Position numbers and translations under genes: made by a program. The notes under the pieces are model-generated. The model was not told the origin of the DNA. It did not search any database and saw nothing but the letters and a program-made list of their open reading frames with translations. From the NCBI GenBank assembly GCA_034440575.1, contig JAOTOL010001210.1, positions 116,001 to 180,000 of the forward strand: a DNA stretch of 64,000 nt, written 5' to 3'. Position 1 is the first letter of the stretch. Each line of letters starts with the position of its first letter. Origin of the DNA: Imbricaverruca yamaguchii. Its lineage: Eukaryota; Arthropoda; Thecostraca; Neoverrucidae. Shown here one piece after another: positions 48,251-59,689 of the stretch.

Positions 48251-50430
48251 GCAGGGTATTGATGCAATCCTACTTAGGTTTTTATCACGACCGCAGAAAA
48301 ACGACGAAGGCCAGTGTGCCGTTAATTCAAAATCCGATGGGGCTCTTTTGATCTTATGGTATCAACAATTTTAAGATGTCCCTCAGAGTTAATTTGGAAG
48401 CTGGAGCTTTGTTTGGCATCTTTGAATATAAAAAAATGCCCTCAGGCATGACTTCGAAAGTTTACGAAACAGGGCAAACATTTCGACCACATCCTACCTT
48501 TGAACTATGCATCTAAATGCAACAACGTACGGATTGTTCGCATACCAACATAATGGCAATTATTCTGCTAGATGCAAAGCTTAATATTGATAGTGGTAAA
48601 TAACAAGGATGATCCTAATATTAATAATAATAATCATGCTCATAATACGTGCTTTGTTTTATAATAATAATTATGCTACATAAATCATACTAATAAGAAC
48701 TGTAAAAAATAAATGATTACTAATAACATTAATAAAGTAAATAATATTGATAATAATTCCAGCAATAACAGTAATACGACTCCTGGTAGCAAACACAATA
48801 ATCTTGGCGATGATTAAGTTTGCATAATAAAAGATTGCATGCCGTTCGTGGGAAGAAATTTATGAGCAAAACCCCGTCATAGATAAAGCTCGTGTGGTAC
48901 AAGTTATACAACAAGCAAAAGCTTTCAAGCAAAATGTAAGCAAGAATTGGGAAGCAAAAATACGTCAAGAACAAAGTTCGCATGTCAAAAGTTTGAAGGC
49001 AAGAATCTACCAGGGCGCCCGAATGAGATAAATACACGTCATGAAGAAGTCCGCACGGCATAAGCACGTCAGTAAATACGTCGTATCTAATACAAAATTG
49101 TCATCTATATGACAGTTCGTATAGACTCACGCAATGCGTACGAATTGGGTAACCCGTGGATATGGACTATGCACCAACAGGTCTGTACTTTCGCAACAAG
49201 GGCTGGCAATGCTCTTGCTGATATATTATGCATGTTTTCATCCTCGCCATTGATGCTATGTTTGCTACTAACGTACGAACAAATGGTGAACGCTTGTACT
49301 TCGATGGATGCACAGAGCTATACTTAATTCCAATAATATTTCACTGATGTAGATGAAACTTCGCAGAGGTAATGATGCGGAATTGTGAGAGGATGTCATA
49401 CTTTTAAGCGTCTTGATTCATTGCAGCTTACTGACGAAGTGGGACCATTCCTTCAATGTTCAGCCAATCAAATCAGAATATAAAGTGATGGATTGTATAA
49501 TAACATTATCACTGAACAAGCAAGTTGCGAATTTACTTGAAGTATTCTTCATGAAACATCCTGGGACGTCGATCTTCATATCCTTACCTCAGTAAATAGC
49601 GGGGTCACTAGGAGACTACAGCCCCTTCAATTGCTAATAGTGCATGGGTGCAGGATGTCGCCTTCATTTAGTCCTCGTATCAATTTTTAACGGAAAGCAA
49701 ATTAGAGTTGCCACTAAAGATGGAACAGCAAACACGACGTGACATTTTCAAGGTTAAATGGGGTAATGATGGCGACACTTACGGGCATCTCTTTTTGAAA
49801 CCATACCTAGCATCGCAAGCAATATTACCTGCTGATTTGGAAGTGTCAACATTAAGTAATCATCTGAATCGTCATAATTGTATTTGTATTGCTCAAGAGC
49901 AAATATAGTATCCCATCAAACTGAATTTAAAACTTATTATTCAGAATCCAAAATGCATCGTGAAAAGTCATCCAAGGAACGAACATGGATTACACGGTAC
50001 GTATGTGACGTCCCCTGTCTCTTGCAAAGCGAAGACATGTACGGAAAACCAAAATTATCATAAACGTGTGACATAGGAGTCAAAGCCATACCAATAGAAT
50101 GAAAAACGAAACAGAAATGAGACCCATGATATTGACCTTTAAAGTAAGTTACAGATGATACACTTAGTAGTTTTGACATAAGACAGAACAGGTCTCTAAT
50201 TGCATATATGCCATACTCAATCAGCTGGGAAGCCTGCACACCAATATTTTCAGGCCATACATGCGCTCCTGTTACAGACAAGGACCGGGGTTTCAATGCT
50301 CCTTCCATTTCCCGAGCACATTCTAGAGTTTCTGACAAGAGAAAGGTGCTTCAGCATATTGCATTCATTTCCTTCACTTTCAATTGTGGCTTTATGTTCA
50401 TGAGGTGATCACTAGTTCAAAAAGTGCCCT
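48251..50430. other. Anonymous AT-rich DNA
   Basis: Degenerate AATAAT-rich stretch at 48590-48780; no gene recognised. Confidence 0.5.
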
Positions 50431-50444
50431 AGTCTCATCGTGTT

Positions 50445-50885
50445 AAGCTAGTCTGGACAGCATGTCCCCGCCTGACCGTGGTAGACTAGTCTGGATAACA
50501 GAATACCATAGTGTGGTCGTGGCAGACTAGTAGTGATAGCACAGCGTGGTGTGGCGGTCGTGGACTAATCTGGACCTCATAACACAGCGTGATCGCGGTA
50601 GCCCAGTCCGGGTGGTGTAGCGCAGTGAAGTCACGGTAGCCCATTCTGGGCAGTGTAGCGCCGTGTGGCTGCGGTAGACCGGTCTGGGCCGTGCATCATG
50701 GTCTGGGCGTGGTGAACCAGTCTGGACAGTCCAACGTAGTGCGCCCGTCGTATGCTAGTCAGGACACAATACCATAGTGTGATCGCGGTAGCCCAGTCTC
50801 AACAGTGTAACTTCGTGTGATCGTGGCAGAGCAGTCCGGGCACCGTGGCGTGTGTTCGTGGTAGACTAGCCTGGGCAGCATGCCA
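50445..50885. repeat. 38-bp minisatellite, about 11-12 degenerate copies
   Basis: TAGTCTGG-type starts fall at about 50452, 50490, 50531, 50569, 50607, 50645 and 50683. The unit contains CATAGTGTGATCGTGGTAGAC and is 70-85% conserved. Confidence 0.92.
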
Positions 50886-51033
50886 TGGTGAGCCCGTTGC
50901 CACGGACACCACCAGTGGGGCTGCCACCTGTGTCATTTTCCAGTCATCTCGTCCATCACATCACATGTGGGGCTGTCACCTGCATCATTCCCAAGTCCAT
51001 CCACCTTGAACGGCTATTTGAAGTTCAAACGAG

Positions 51034-51034
<1 letters not shown>

Positions 51035-51098
<64 letters not shown>
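51035..51098. repeat. (AT)n microsatellite
   Basis: About 32 uninterrupted AT units. Confidence 0.98.
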
Positions 51099-51099
<1 letters not shown>

Positions 51100-51585
51100 C
51101 GGTGAATCTTTAGAACGCAACTGGGGTGACTGCTTCGTTTGATGTTCGGAGTAGAGTCCTCCCGGCTATCTCCGACCATCTCTAGACTGTGACACAAATG
51201 AAATAGGAGTACTAGATATATAGGGGAAAGTGTGTGACAAGTCAGGGTAAGTGGATGCGGTTGAGTGGTTGCACCAAAAACAAAATTATGGCAAACAACA
51301 TGTGCAGGACCCGCTGTGTTTGGTAATTGGCCAACTGCGTGGCTTCGCTGTGAACTTCTGACAACTTTTTCCCCAGCCTGTGCACGTCAACTTTCTACCA
51401 TCCCAGGCGCGGGGAGGGGGTCATGACCCCGCCTGAAAGCTCCCATCCTTTCGTTCCTTTCCATCCATCTTTACTGCACCGCTGTTGCAAATATTTCGTC
51501 CTTCCATGTGTCGCTGCATGACCAATCAGGGTAGCAATAGATGCACAAGTGGGATGGGTCACCGATAAGGTCAACAAGTGGCTAT
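51100..51585. other. Anonymous DNA
   Basis: Nothing recognised. Confidence 0.5.
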
Positions 51586-51599
51586 GTGACCGTAATATA

Positions 51600-52080
51600 G
51601 GTCATGTCACTCTGTGATACCCTATGTGGTGATATAGCCACGATACAGCTTCCTAATGGTGATATCACTATGTGGTGCCCAACTATTGGTGATGTGGCCA
51701 TGTGGTGCTCCACTACTGGCAATGTGACCATGTGTTGACCAACCACTGGCGATGTGGCGGTGTGATACCCTACTACTGATGATGTGACCATGTGGTATCC
51801 TACTACTGGTGATGTGGTCATGTGATGCACTACTATTTGTCATGCGGCAATGTGGAACCCTACTATTTGTAATGTGACTATGTGGTATTCTACTCCTGAT
51901 GATGTGACCATGCGGTATTTACTGCAGACGATGTGGCCGTGTCATACCTCACTTTTGGTGAGTGACCATTTAGCAATGCCCTACTACTGAAGATGCAGCC
52001 ATGTGATTCACTACTATTGGTGGCGTGAGTATCTGATACCACATTATTGGTGATGTGACCATGTGACATCCTGTTACTTT
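51600..52080. repeat. 30-bp minisatellite, about 16 copies
   Basis: Consensus GATGTGACCATGTGGTATCC then TACTACTGGT. Being a multiple of three, it leaves minus-strand frames encoding 10-residue repeats of the HHMATSPVVG type. Confidence 0.95.
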
Positions 52081-52825
52081 TTTCCTCCGCCGCGGCTGCG
52101 GCAGGGGCGTGTGCATTTGAATGCTAAAAGGCGAGATAAGCATAATCAATACTGCTTAAGAACTCCAAATGCCACTCCATTAACGTGATGGATTGACGCA
52201 TTGATGTTTTTTGTCATACATAAATTTTGTCATATAGTTTCATTTTCTGGCATCCCTGATTTGGGTCCCCTGATGACAAATTGTATGCGTTTTTTTTGTC
52301 GTGCTGTTATAAGGTGAGGAATGGTACAAAAGTATTAAAAAAAAGCTAGTGGATATTGACGCCCGGCTCGTCTTATATCATGGGGAACGAAGAATCCAGG
52401 GTTCTGGCTACCCTTTTGGCACAATTTCAGTACAATCGGGCTAACAAACTGCTCGAGAGCGACAACGGTGCAATGGGATAACGGCTCACGCCGAAACCCT
52501 CTGTCGTCAATTGGTTTATCATTTACTTGTAATTTTACTTCGGAATATGACCAATTTTAGTGCTCCGAATGGTTCGGTTACAACCTGCATAGCCCGGGAA
52601 CCAATGGACCGATCAACACCAAACTGACACCAAGACAATCTCCAAGCTTGGAAGCGCAAACTTGTTTTGCCATTTCTATCGTTTCCCACGATTGAGTCAG
52701 GTGCCGAACAACGGCTAAAAGTGACTACGCCGATACCTGCATTATCTGGTTTCATGTACCAGCTACACTTATCCAACTGACCATTGGTACCAGCCGTGTA
52801 CCAGTTGTGAATGAAAATAAAGTTG
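52081..52825. other. Anonymous DNA
   Basis: Nothing recognised. Confidence 0.5.
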
Positions 52826-52829
52826 GAAA

Positions 52830-52960
52830 ATGACAGGGTAGGTCAGATCAAATTAGGTCTGGTCAGACGAGGTCAGGCAAGATCAGGTCCGATCACGTTA
52901 TGTTAGGTTAGGATAGGTTACGTTAGGTCAACATAGCTTGAGCTAGATTAGTGTAGATTA
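52830..52960. repeat. Degenerate GGTCAG/GGTTA array
   Basis: Words AGGTCAGATCA, GGTCTGGTCAG and TTAGGTTAGGATAGG recur without fixed period. The TTAGG words foreshadow the (CCTAA)n patch at 53275. Confidence 0.6.
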
Positions 52961-53036
52961 CTCACTTTTGGGTTAAAGTAGTTCAAGCCTGCTTAGGAGC
53001 GTAGTTAATTTGATCGATCTTGATCACTGGCCTAAA

Positions 53037-53880
53037 TTGGTCAGAAGATTTACTCGAAGACGAAAGTGTTCACAAAATCTACTCCCAGGTCGGAATGGTC
53101 AGAAGATCCACAAATTGACCTCAAGTGTTCAGAGGATCTATCACTGGAAATGTTCAGAAGATCTGCTGATGGCTGGAAAGGTTCAGAATATTTACTCGGA
53201 GTATGGAAGTGTTCACAAGATCTCACTCTCGAGACTGAATATTCAGAAGATCTACTCTTGGCCCGGAATGTTCCAACCTAACCTAACCTAACATAGCATA
53301 ACCTAACCTAGAGAGTAGGTCTTCTGAACATCCAGTCCCGAGAGTAGATCTTTTGAACATTTCCATACTCCGAGTAGATCTTCTGAATACTGCCAACTAT
53401 CAGCAGATCTTCTGAACATCTCCAGTAGTAGATCTTCTAAACATTTCCAACAGCAGAGCTTCTGAACAACTGAGGCCTATTTGTACATATTCTGAACATT
53501 CTGACCTGAGAGTAAATATTGTGAACATCTCCAAATATTAGTAGATCTTGTGAAAACTTTCGTCCTAGAGTAGGTCTTCTGAACAATCCAGTCCTGAGAG
53601 TAGATCTTGTGAACATTTCCCTCGTCCGAGTAGATCTTCTGAACAATTAGAGCTATCAGTAAATTTTCTGAACATTTCCATTGGGAGTAGATCTTCTGAG
53701 CATTTGAGGCCTATTGGTAGATCTTCTGAACATTCAGAATTGAGAGATCTTCTGAGCATTCAGATCCAATAGTAGATCTTGTGAAAATATATCCCTGAAA
53801 ATGTAGCTTGTGAAAATAGATCTTCTTGAAGTAGATTTTCGGAACGTAGATTTTCTGAAAGTAGACGTTATGAGCTTCTC
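53037..53880. repeat. Higher-order satellite, three copies, first inverted
   Basis: Monomers of about 38-45 bp carry GTTCAGAAGATCTACTC (with the AGATCT palindrome). Six distinguishable monomers form a 255-bp higher-order unit. Copy 1 (53037-53277) is in the opposite orientation to copy 2 (about 53319-53573) and copy 3 (about 53574-53760, decaying to 53880). Read outward from the centre, both arms show the same monomer order: CCATACTCCGAG, CTATCAGCAGATC or its relative, a short GATAGATC monomer, TGAGG.C.ATTTGT, GACCTG.GAGTA and ACTTTCGTC. Confidence 0.9.
53275..53311. repeat. Interstitial telomere-like (CCTAA)n spacer
   Basis: CAACCTAACCTAACCTAACA, then ATAACCTAACCTAG: about six CCTAA units, the complement of arthropod TTAGG, exactly at the inversion centre of the satellite. 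Confidence 0.8.
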
Positions 53881-53892
53881 CCTACACAAATA

Positions 53893-54185
53893 GGTGCACT
53901 TCTGTGCAGCATTCAACAGGCGCAAGCGCACTAGTGCCATCTAGCGTTTATACTATAAATCGGTGCACTGCGGTGCAGCATTCAACAGGCGTGCATGCAC
54001 TGGTGCCATCTGGCGACAATAAGTATATAGGTGCACCCCGGTGCAGCATTCAACAGGCGCGCATGTGCCAGTGCCATCTAGCGATTTTGGTATGAACATG
54101 TGCACCCAGCGCAGCATCTATCAGGCCAACTTGCACAGGTTCCACGTGGCAATAATAATTAACTAGGTGCACCACGGTGCAGTAT
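53893..54185. repeat. 69-bp minisatellite, 4.3 copies
   Basis: GGTGCAC.CCGGTGCAGCATT starts at 53893, 53962, 54030, 54099 and 54166. Shared blocks are CAACAGGCG, GTGCCATCTAGCG. It follows the higher-order satellite with almost no spacer. Confidence 0.93.
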
Positions 54186-54189
54186 CCAG

Positions 54190-55030
54190 CTTTTCCCACC
54201 TGGTTAAAGCTCCACTTTCACATCTACTGGAACGATTGTGGCTCACTAAAGCTTTGATTCATCATCACAGAAGGAGCTCAATACCTCTTAAGTGTAAGTA
54301 AGTTCCTGTCCTGTCATCACTTGTAAATAGTTATTTTTCGTTCTGGGAGGTATCTGGTGCCCTGGTACTCGGCTCTCACTGCTCGGCATGGCAATGCTCG
54401 TCTGTATTCATCTACAATTTGTTTCGCATGATGTTCTGGTAGATGGTGCATTGGTCGAACGCCGCTTAAATGGCCTACTAAGCACTGTGGGATATTGAGA
54501 AGCGAATCTTCAGCCATTCTGGCTCATTTGATGAAGATAAAAACAATGCTGCTCTCGAAAGAAGAGCACACGTGTACACGTTACATGGACGCGTGTAATC
54601 GCTCATCCGGGAATGTTATAGGCTAAAAGTATAATGCGATCATGGAACATACGAGCCCACTATTTTCTGGAGAACAAAGGTGAATTTTGTTCAAATTAGA
54701 GATATTTACTCGATCACCTGCTGTTATTGTACCTCGGACACCTTTTAAACCATTTTGATAAGAAGCATGCATACATTGGATATATTTCGTGCAACTTCCC
54801 GGATCTGGACACCACGTTCTTCATCCCGCAAGCACCAATCTCATCTCATGGTCAACAGTCATGTTTGGTGGATCAACACAGAGTAGCAAGCATCCTGTTA
54901 CGGCCATTCCCATTTCCCCCTCTCCCGCTCACACACAGGGACAGTCAGGGCTCATCTGTAGTCAGTACCGCGAGTCGCCAACTCAGATATTGGCTGGAGG
55001 GGCGGTGATCGGAGAGGTTTGCCCTGCAGG
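54190..55030. other. Anonymous DNA
   Basis: Nothing recognised. Confidence 0.5.
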
Positions 55031-55034
55031 CTGC

Positions 55035-55325
55035 CACCTGTCACACCAGAGACGCTGAAGTGTAATCCCGCTCTGGGCGCCAACGCAGGCAAGTGATGCA
55101 TATGGCCCGACGCCAGCCTGGATATCGGGGTTGTTGCTCGGCGCAGATCCGCTTCAGGACTGCTGATGGGTTGGGCGTGATTTTACGACGCAGTCGGCAG
55201 CTGAGGCCATATCGCGCCTCCTGCCTCACAGCCTGACAGGAGGGTCGGACACCGCAGGGAACCGAACCCCGCAACTCTGGCATGTCAGACGTTAATCGTA
55301 ACCACTGGGCTACCGACGCCCCTCG
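55035..55325 (-). mobile_element. tRNA-derived SINE, family B
   Basis: Minus strand: GGCGTCGGTAGCCCAGTGGT (A-box region), then GCGGGGTTCGGTTCCCTGCG, a paired T arm with B box GGTTCGGTTCC. A GC-rich body of about 210 bp follows. The anticodon arm is imperfect, so not a functional tRNA. Confidence 0.72.
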
Positions 55326-55454
55326 GGACCGCTGGACTGAGCAGACCGCATGGCACGAATATAACGTTTGGGATTACATATAACACGCTTCAGTTGTCAG
55401 GAAAACGATATGTACATTAAATCTGCCAGCTCCAGGGAGAAGGAAGGCTTAAGG

Positions 55455-55838
55455 TTTAGTCTGCTATCGAATCATATTCCTGGAGAGGGTTTGACATTGC
55501 CAATCATTGGGAGCATACACTGTGTCACTTGACACATATTATTGGTAGGTATGCTGTGCTGCTTCACCCTAGACCTTCCCTCACAGAGTACCAGGATGGT
55601 GACCATGGGCCAGTGTGCAAAAGCAAGACGTTGCATTTGCTCGTGACGTCGTCATGTGACAATTTCCCTGCAGACATTCAGGGAGAGAGAGAGAGAGAGG
55701 AACGAGTCTACTAGTTTCCTGCCTTGTATTCCTCAGTCGAACACACAGCATTGGACGTTCAGCGAGAATGCTACACTGCGCTCCTGTCGACAAGCATTGA
55801 TCACTATGGATTCTGGACTTCGGTAACACAGAAAGGGG
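55455..55838 (-). mobile_element. TIR-A element, copy 3
   Basis: Minus-strand copy. Its start, CTGTGTTACCGAAGTCCAGA on the complement, is at about 55818-55838. Its far end, TGCTATCGAATCATATTCC, at about 55455 is the mutated partner TIR. A small (GA)n has grown inside (55680-55700). It shares TATTATTGGTAGGTAT.CTG with copy 4. Confidence 0.7.
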
Positions 55839-55889
55839 AGTAAAGATTTATGGCGTCAACCACCATTTCATTGTTATTCCGAGGTCGTT

Positions 55890-56180
55890 GTCGAGTCACT
55901 GAGAACGTCTACGAGCGCCTACGCAGTCATCGTGATATGGGGCCACCATGACAGGATAGAAAGGCCAGAAGCACTATTCGTGGCTGCCGAAGTTGTTGGT
56001 GGGCCGTTACGAACGTCTACGAAACCTTACGAAATATTGCAGGCCCTTATGAACATCTATGAGCCCCTATGAACGTCTACGGATCCTACGAATGTTCACA
56101 GACCTATGCAAGATTATGTAGGTGGTGTTGCAAACATCTATGGGTGCTTACAGACGCTTGCGGACTCTTACGCATAACTG
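55890..56180 (+). repeat. Degenerate ~20-bp satellite (ACGAACGTCTACGAGCCCTT), left arm
   Basis: Units such as TTATGAACATCTATGAGCCC and CTATGAACGTCTACGGATCC repeat with divergence. The same satellite occurs inverted at 59080-59340. Confidence 0.8.
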
Positions 56181-56184
56181 CGTC

Positions 56185-57245
56185 CCCACGGATGTAGAAT
56201 CGCAGGATCAGTTGGGGGGGGGAGAGGCTGAGCCCTGGGTCGATCAACCTAAGGTACCCCCAAGTACCAATTTCCCCCCGGAATTGGGCCACTTTATTTT
56301 GTCATCTTAAAATAAAAACGTTAACTTAATAAATATTACGTGCCTTTTTCTAGTTTTCCATGAAGTTACCCTATCCAGGGACAAAATAATCTGGAAATGG
56401 TCAATAGAAATACAACTACCGAATATGGAGAAGCGCCAAAACGGGTCGAGATCGCTCTCCAATTAAAATAGCATGGGTAAATTGATGCATTATTCTTGGT
56501 CAGGTACCGTGGACATAATCACGAAATAAACTTTCATGCAAGCCACAGGTGGAGAGCATGTGACGAATACCTTCCACCAAAAATGCAATATATATGATGT
56601 GCTTTGATAACATTCCACATGAATGCATGCTGAATTGAGGGCTATGGGTACTTCAACTTGCTTTAGCCTCTTTGTGTTGCATCTCCAAGCTTCCCGTGTG
56701 CTAACCTCGGGCCTAGATCGAGTTGAGGCAAGAAGCTAGCGAAGCGAAGCATACTTAGTAGTTTGATTAACGGTTCAACCATTTTGGTCATGATGAGCAT
56801 AACTATGCGAAAGTACACGATCTATCCGGAAAATATAATCAGGCATCATGCCGAAATATACTGAGATGTAAAATTCCTCAGCATATACGAATAGAGCATG
56901 CACATAAACATGGTGTGGTTTTTCAACATCCTTGCGAAAATGTGTCCTAGAAAATGAATTGCATTGTATGCTGAATCAAAACAGCAATTTGATCTCCTCC
57001 CTCAAGTGACCTCACTTGATTCGAAGCCGGAGAGACTTCACATAGACAAGTAAGCAGAAAGTAGACAAGCGGAAAAGTTTCTTACAGATAAGTCAACAAG
57101 GCAGAGCCTTCAAATGTTCTACATGGATGCAAAACAAATCGTCATAGTATACCAAAGCTAGTGGGACACCAAGCATGCCGAGTAACCCATAAACAGCAAG
57201 TTAAAATGACAGGATATTCCAACAAAATACCATATCAATAAGATA
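56185..57245. other. Anonymous DNA inside the inverted repeat
   Basis: A G10 run at 56213; otherwise AT-rich with nothing recognised. Upstream parts of the reverse transcriptase may be here but are unreadable. Confidence 0.45.
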
Positions 57246-57249
57246 AAAC

Positions 57250-57802
57250 TACTTCTTGAAAAGCAACAATTTCAGGCCAGATAAAACAACCAATTGCATC
57301 GATACCAACGGTACCACAATAGGATTGCGTCTAGGGAATAAGTACGCTTGCATATACATGGACAGCTGAGAAACAGCTTTCCCAGCCACCGAACCGGCCA
57401 GATGATTCAATTTTTATTGGTTTATCGACGACACATTTTGTGTTTTTGCCGAAGAAATAGCTCAGTCAAAACGATTCCATCAACTCGCTAACATTAACTC
57501 GAAGATCAAAGTATATTTGAGGTACTCTGTTGATACCGATTTTCGAGATGTACGCATTAGCCTACACAACGATACATTTGCAATGGAAGTGTTCTCAAAA
57601 TCAAAGGATAAAAACAAACCTGCGGTATGAATTGGATCATCTAAGATCAGTGAATGACACCATTCAATTCGAACCGGAAACCCGAGCATAACGGATATGC
57701 AACACGCGCAACTCTTCTTCACCCAAAAAGAAAACAATCAGAAACCGCCTATTAGAGGGATACACGCTCAAGGAAGTCGATATGCGGATACCCAAGGCAA
57801 GA
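57250..57802 (+). pseudogene. Penelope-like element reverse transcriptase remnant
   Basis: A decayed reverse transcriptase of the Penelope-like class, elements that use RT with a GIY-YIG nuclease. In order along the plus strand: FLKSNNFRPD (57254-57283), NGTTIGLRLGNKYACIYMD (57304-57360, cf. N-G-T-A-M-G-x-x-x-x-P-x-Y-A-x-x-x-M), a stop, then FIDDTFCVFAEE (57421-57456; the two aspartates of the catalytic Y/F-x-D-D box). Next come SKIKVYLRYSVDTDFRDVRI and NDTFAMEVFSKSKDKNK. A frameshift near 57620 leads to YELDHLRSVNDTIQF, RIC, and LLEGYTLKEVD (cf. R-R-I-C-S and G-Y-P). Stops at 57361-57408 and 57689 show it is dead. It sits between the arms of a large inverted repeat. Confidence 0.82.
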
Positions 57803-57804
57803 TA

Positions 57805-58500
57805 ATTGACGGAGACTCATGGCTAGTGAAAAGGGTTCAACGTAAATATAAGGATGCGAGGGTCCCAGCTGTCATTACATATTACAGATATCTCCTCAAC
57901 GTCGAACTATTTATTGTTATTTGTAGTAGCCACGTGTCACATGCTTTCCATTCGTGTCTTACCTGAACACTTACTATGCGATTGGTGCCATTGTATTGAC
58001 CAGGAATACTTTATCAATAGATCCATGCTAATTGATCTAATTGATCTTGGTTGCAGGAGAAGTCTTAGAAGGTCAAGGAAATGTTCTAGAAGGCCAATGA
58101 AACGTTATAGATGGTCGTAAACTGAATTGCGTATGGTTGACGTCATGTGGGCCAGGGTATTTCAAAACAGCTTTGATTCTGCAAAGTGTATTCTTCTGAC
58201 ACAGTCGGTATTATTTGTGCTGCTCTTGTTGCAATCGAACATGTAAAATACTGCATTAAATCCTGCACCATCCTCCAATGTTGAAATGTTACTTCATTCA
58301 CACAGACTGACGAGCCGATTAAATTTCCTGCTGAATACTGTAAACATCTGAACATAGAATAAGTCCGATAATATCCTCTTATAAAACATTCTTCATTTCA
58401 CAAATATATAAACTTCACACTTCCCAGACAGTGCACAATGGATACAATAATATAAGAATACACCCTATGCCCGATCACGGCTGATGCATCATCCACACTG
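57805..58500. other. Anonymous DNA
   Basis: May include unreadable downstream parts of the Penelope-like element; nothing certain. Confidence 0.4.
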
Positions 58501-58504
58501 TTTC

Positions 58505-58615
58505 GTTGGTGGGCCGCGGGGTTGGGAAATGTCCCGAGTGGTGCAAGTGTCGAACCTGGGACATTTGGTACCCGGAGCCCAACATCTTAACCACTCGGTC
58601 ATCTCTGCCCGTAAC
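58505..58615 (-). mobile_element. tRNA-derived SINE, family C
   Basis: Minus strand: GATGACCGAGTGGTTAAGAT is a Ser/Leu-tRNA-like D-arm with A box; GTCCCAGGTTCGACACTTGC holds the B box. The cloverleaf is incomplete. Confidence 0.68.
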
Positions 58616-58619
58616 CAAA

Positions 58620-59075
58620 TATAATAAACCAATTAACCAAGATAGTAATCAATCTGAATTAATCAAACAAGTGCAAACTGTGGAAATTACATCATTGTGG
58701 GCAACTATATAGTCAGGAATTGCCCTGGAAGAGTATGGATTTTGCGAAACAGGCCCGTAATAAAACCATATAAATATTACATTCATCGCATTTCGGGTAG
58801 TTCAATCCGAAGCTGGGTCGTTTTCCCTCACAAAATCAAGTTCTTAACTTTAATTTCTTAATCTTCATTGGGACCCCAGATCGTCGGGATCGCTCCATCT
58901 TCAAATTGTATGTAAGCATGGCACCGCTGTCAACCAAAAATCCAGACCGTCTAAGCACACATTTGGATGGTGGTTGCTGAAAATTAATTGGAAAAGACGT
59001 CTATTCAGTACACGACAAGGGATAATTAATCACTTGTAAGTGTCAGTAGACTTGCAATACGCCGCGCTAATTCAC
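58620..59075. other. Anonymous AT-rich DNA
   Basis: Nothing recognised. Confidence 0.5.
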
Positions 59076-59079
59076 CTGC

Positions 59080-59340
59080 ACAAGTTCGTAAGGGCCTGCA
59101 AACTTTGGCAAGGGGCCGAAACATTCGCAAAGGCCCCAAGACGTTTGAAGCGACCAACAGACTTTCGTATGAGCTAGTGGACGCCCTTAAAGGCATTCAG
59201 ACATTTAAAAGGAAACGTGAACATTCGTAAAGGCTCATAGACTTCTGGAAGCATCTACAGACGCTCGGGGACCTACGTTGACTTTCATAAGAGCTTGCAA
59301 ACGTTCGTAGGTGCTCGTGGACCTTCAGGCCAACAACAGC
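59080..59340 (-). repeat. Degenerate ~20-bp satellite, right arm (inverted)
   Basis: Reverse complement of the 55890-56180 array: AACGTTCGTAGGTGCTCGTG and AACATTCGTAAAGGCTCATAG units. It joins TIR-A copy 4 through sequence also shared with the left arm (TTCCGAGG.CGTT.TCGAGTC). Confidence 0.8.
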
Positions 59341-59472
59341 TTCGGTGGCCATAAATTGAAATTGTTGGCATTTAAATCTATACACGAGCTCGTTTGCGTT
59401 TTCAGGGACTCGATAACGGCCTCGGAAGAACAGAGAAATGCTTGATTGGCGTCACAAACCTTTCCACCCCTT

Positions 59473-59683
59473 TCTGTGTTACCGAAATCATAAATCCATA
59501 GTGGTCAATTGCTATTTGTCGACAGGAACAATTGAGCACCACAAATACAGCACAGTATACCTACCAATAATAGGTGTCCAGCGGCGCGCTACACCTACTA
59601 ATATTAGATGCCAAGCGGCACAGCGTATACTCCCAATGACCAGCAATGTCAAGCACGCTCCTGGAACATAATTCGGTAACAGA
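59473..59683 (+). mobile_element. TIR-A element, copy 4 (internally deleted)
   Basis: Begins TCTGTGTTACCGAAAT (59473) and ends CATAATTCGGTAACAGA (59683), inverted relatives. It keeps the ATCCATAGTGGTCAATTG and GTCGACAGGA blocks but lacks about 150 bp of the central part found in copy 2. Confidence 0.72.
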
Positions 59684-59689
59684 TTGTGT

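Noticed and set aside
50445..54185. CRISPR array
   Set aside because: Repeats are directly tandem or degenerate, without unique spacers of constant length, and the DNA is eukaryotic.
56195..56300. Third copy of the foldback arm (GCTGAGCCC.GGTCGATC match)
   Set aside because: Only about 20 bases resemble the right arm at 7340; the flanks do not continue the match.
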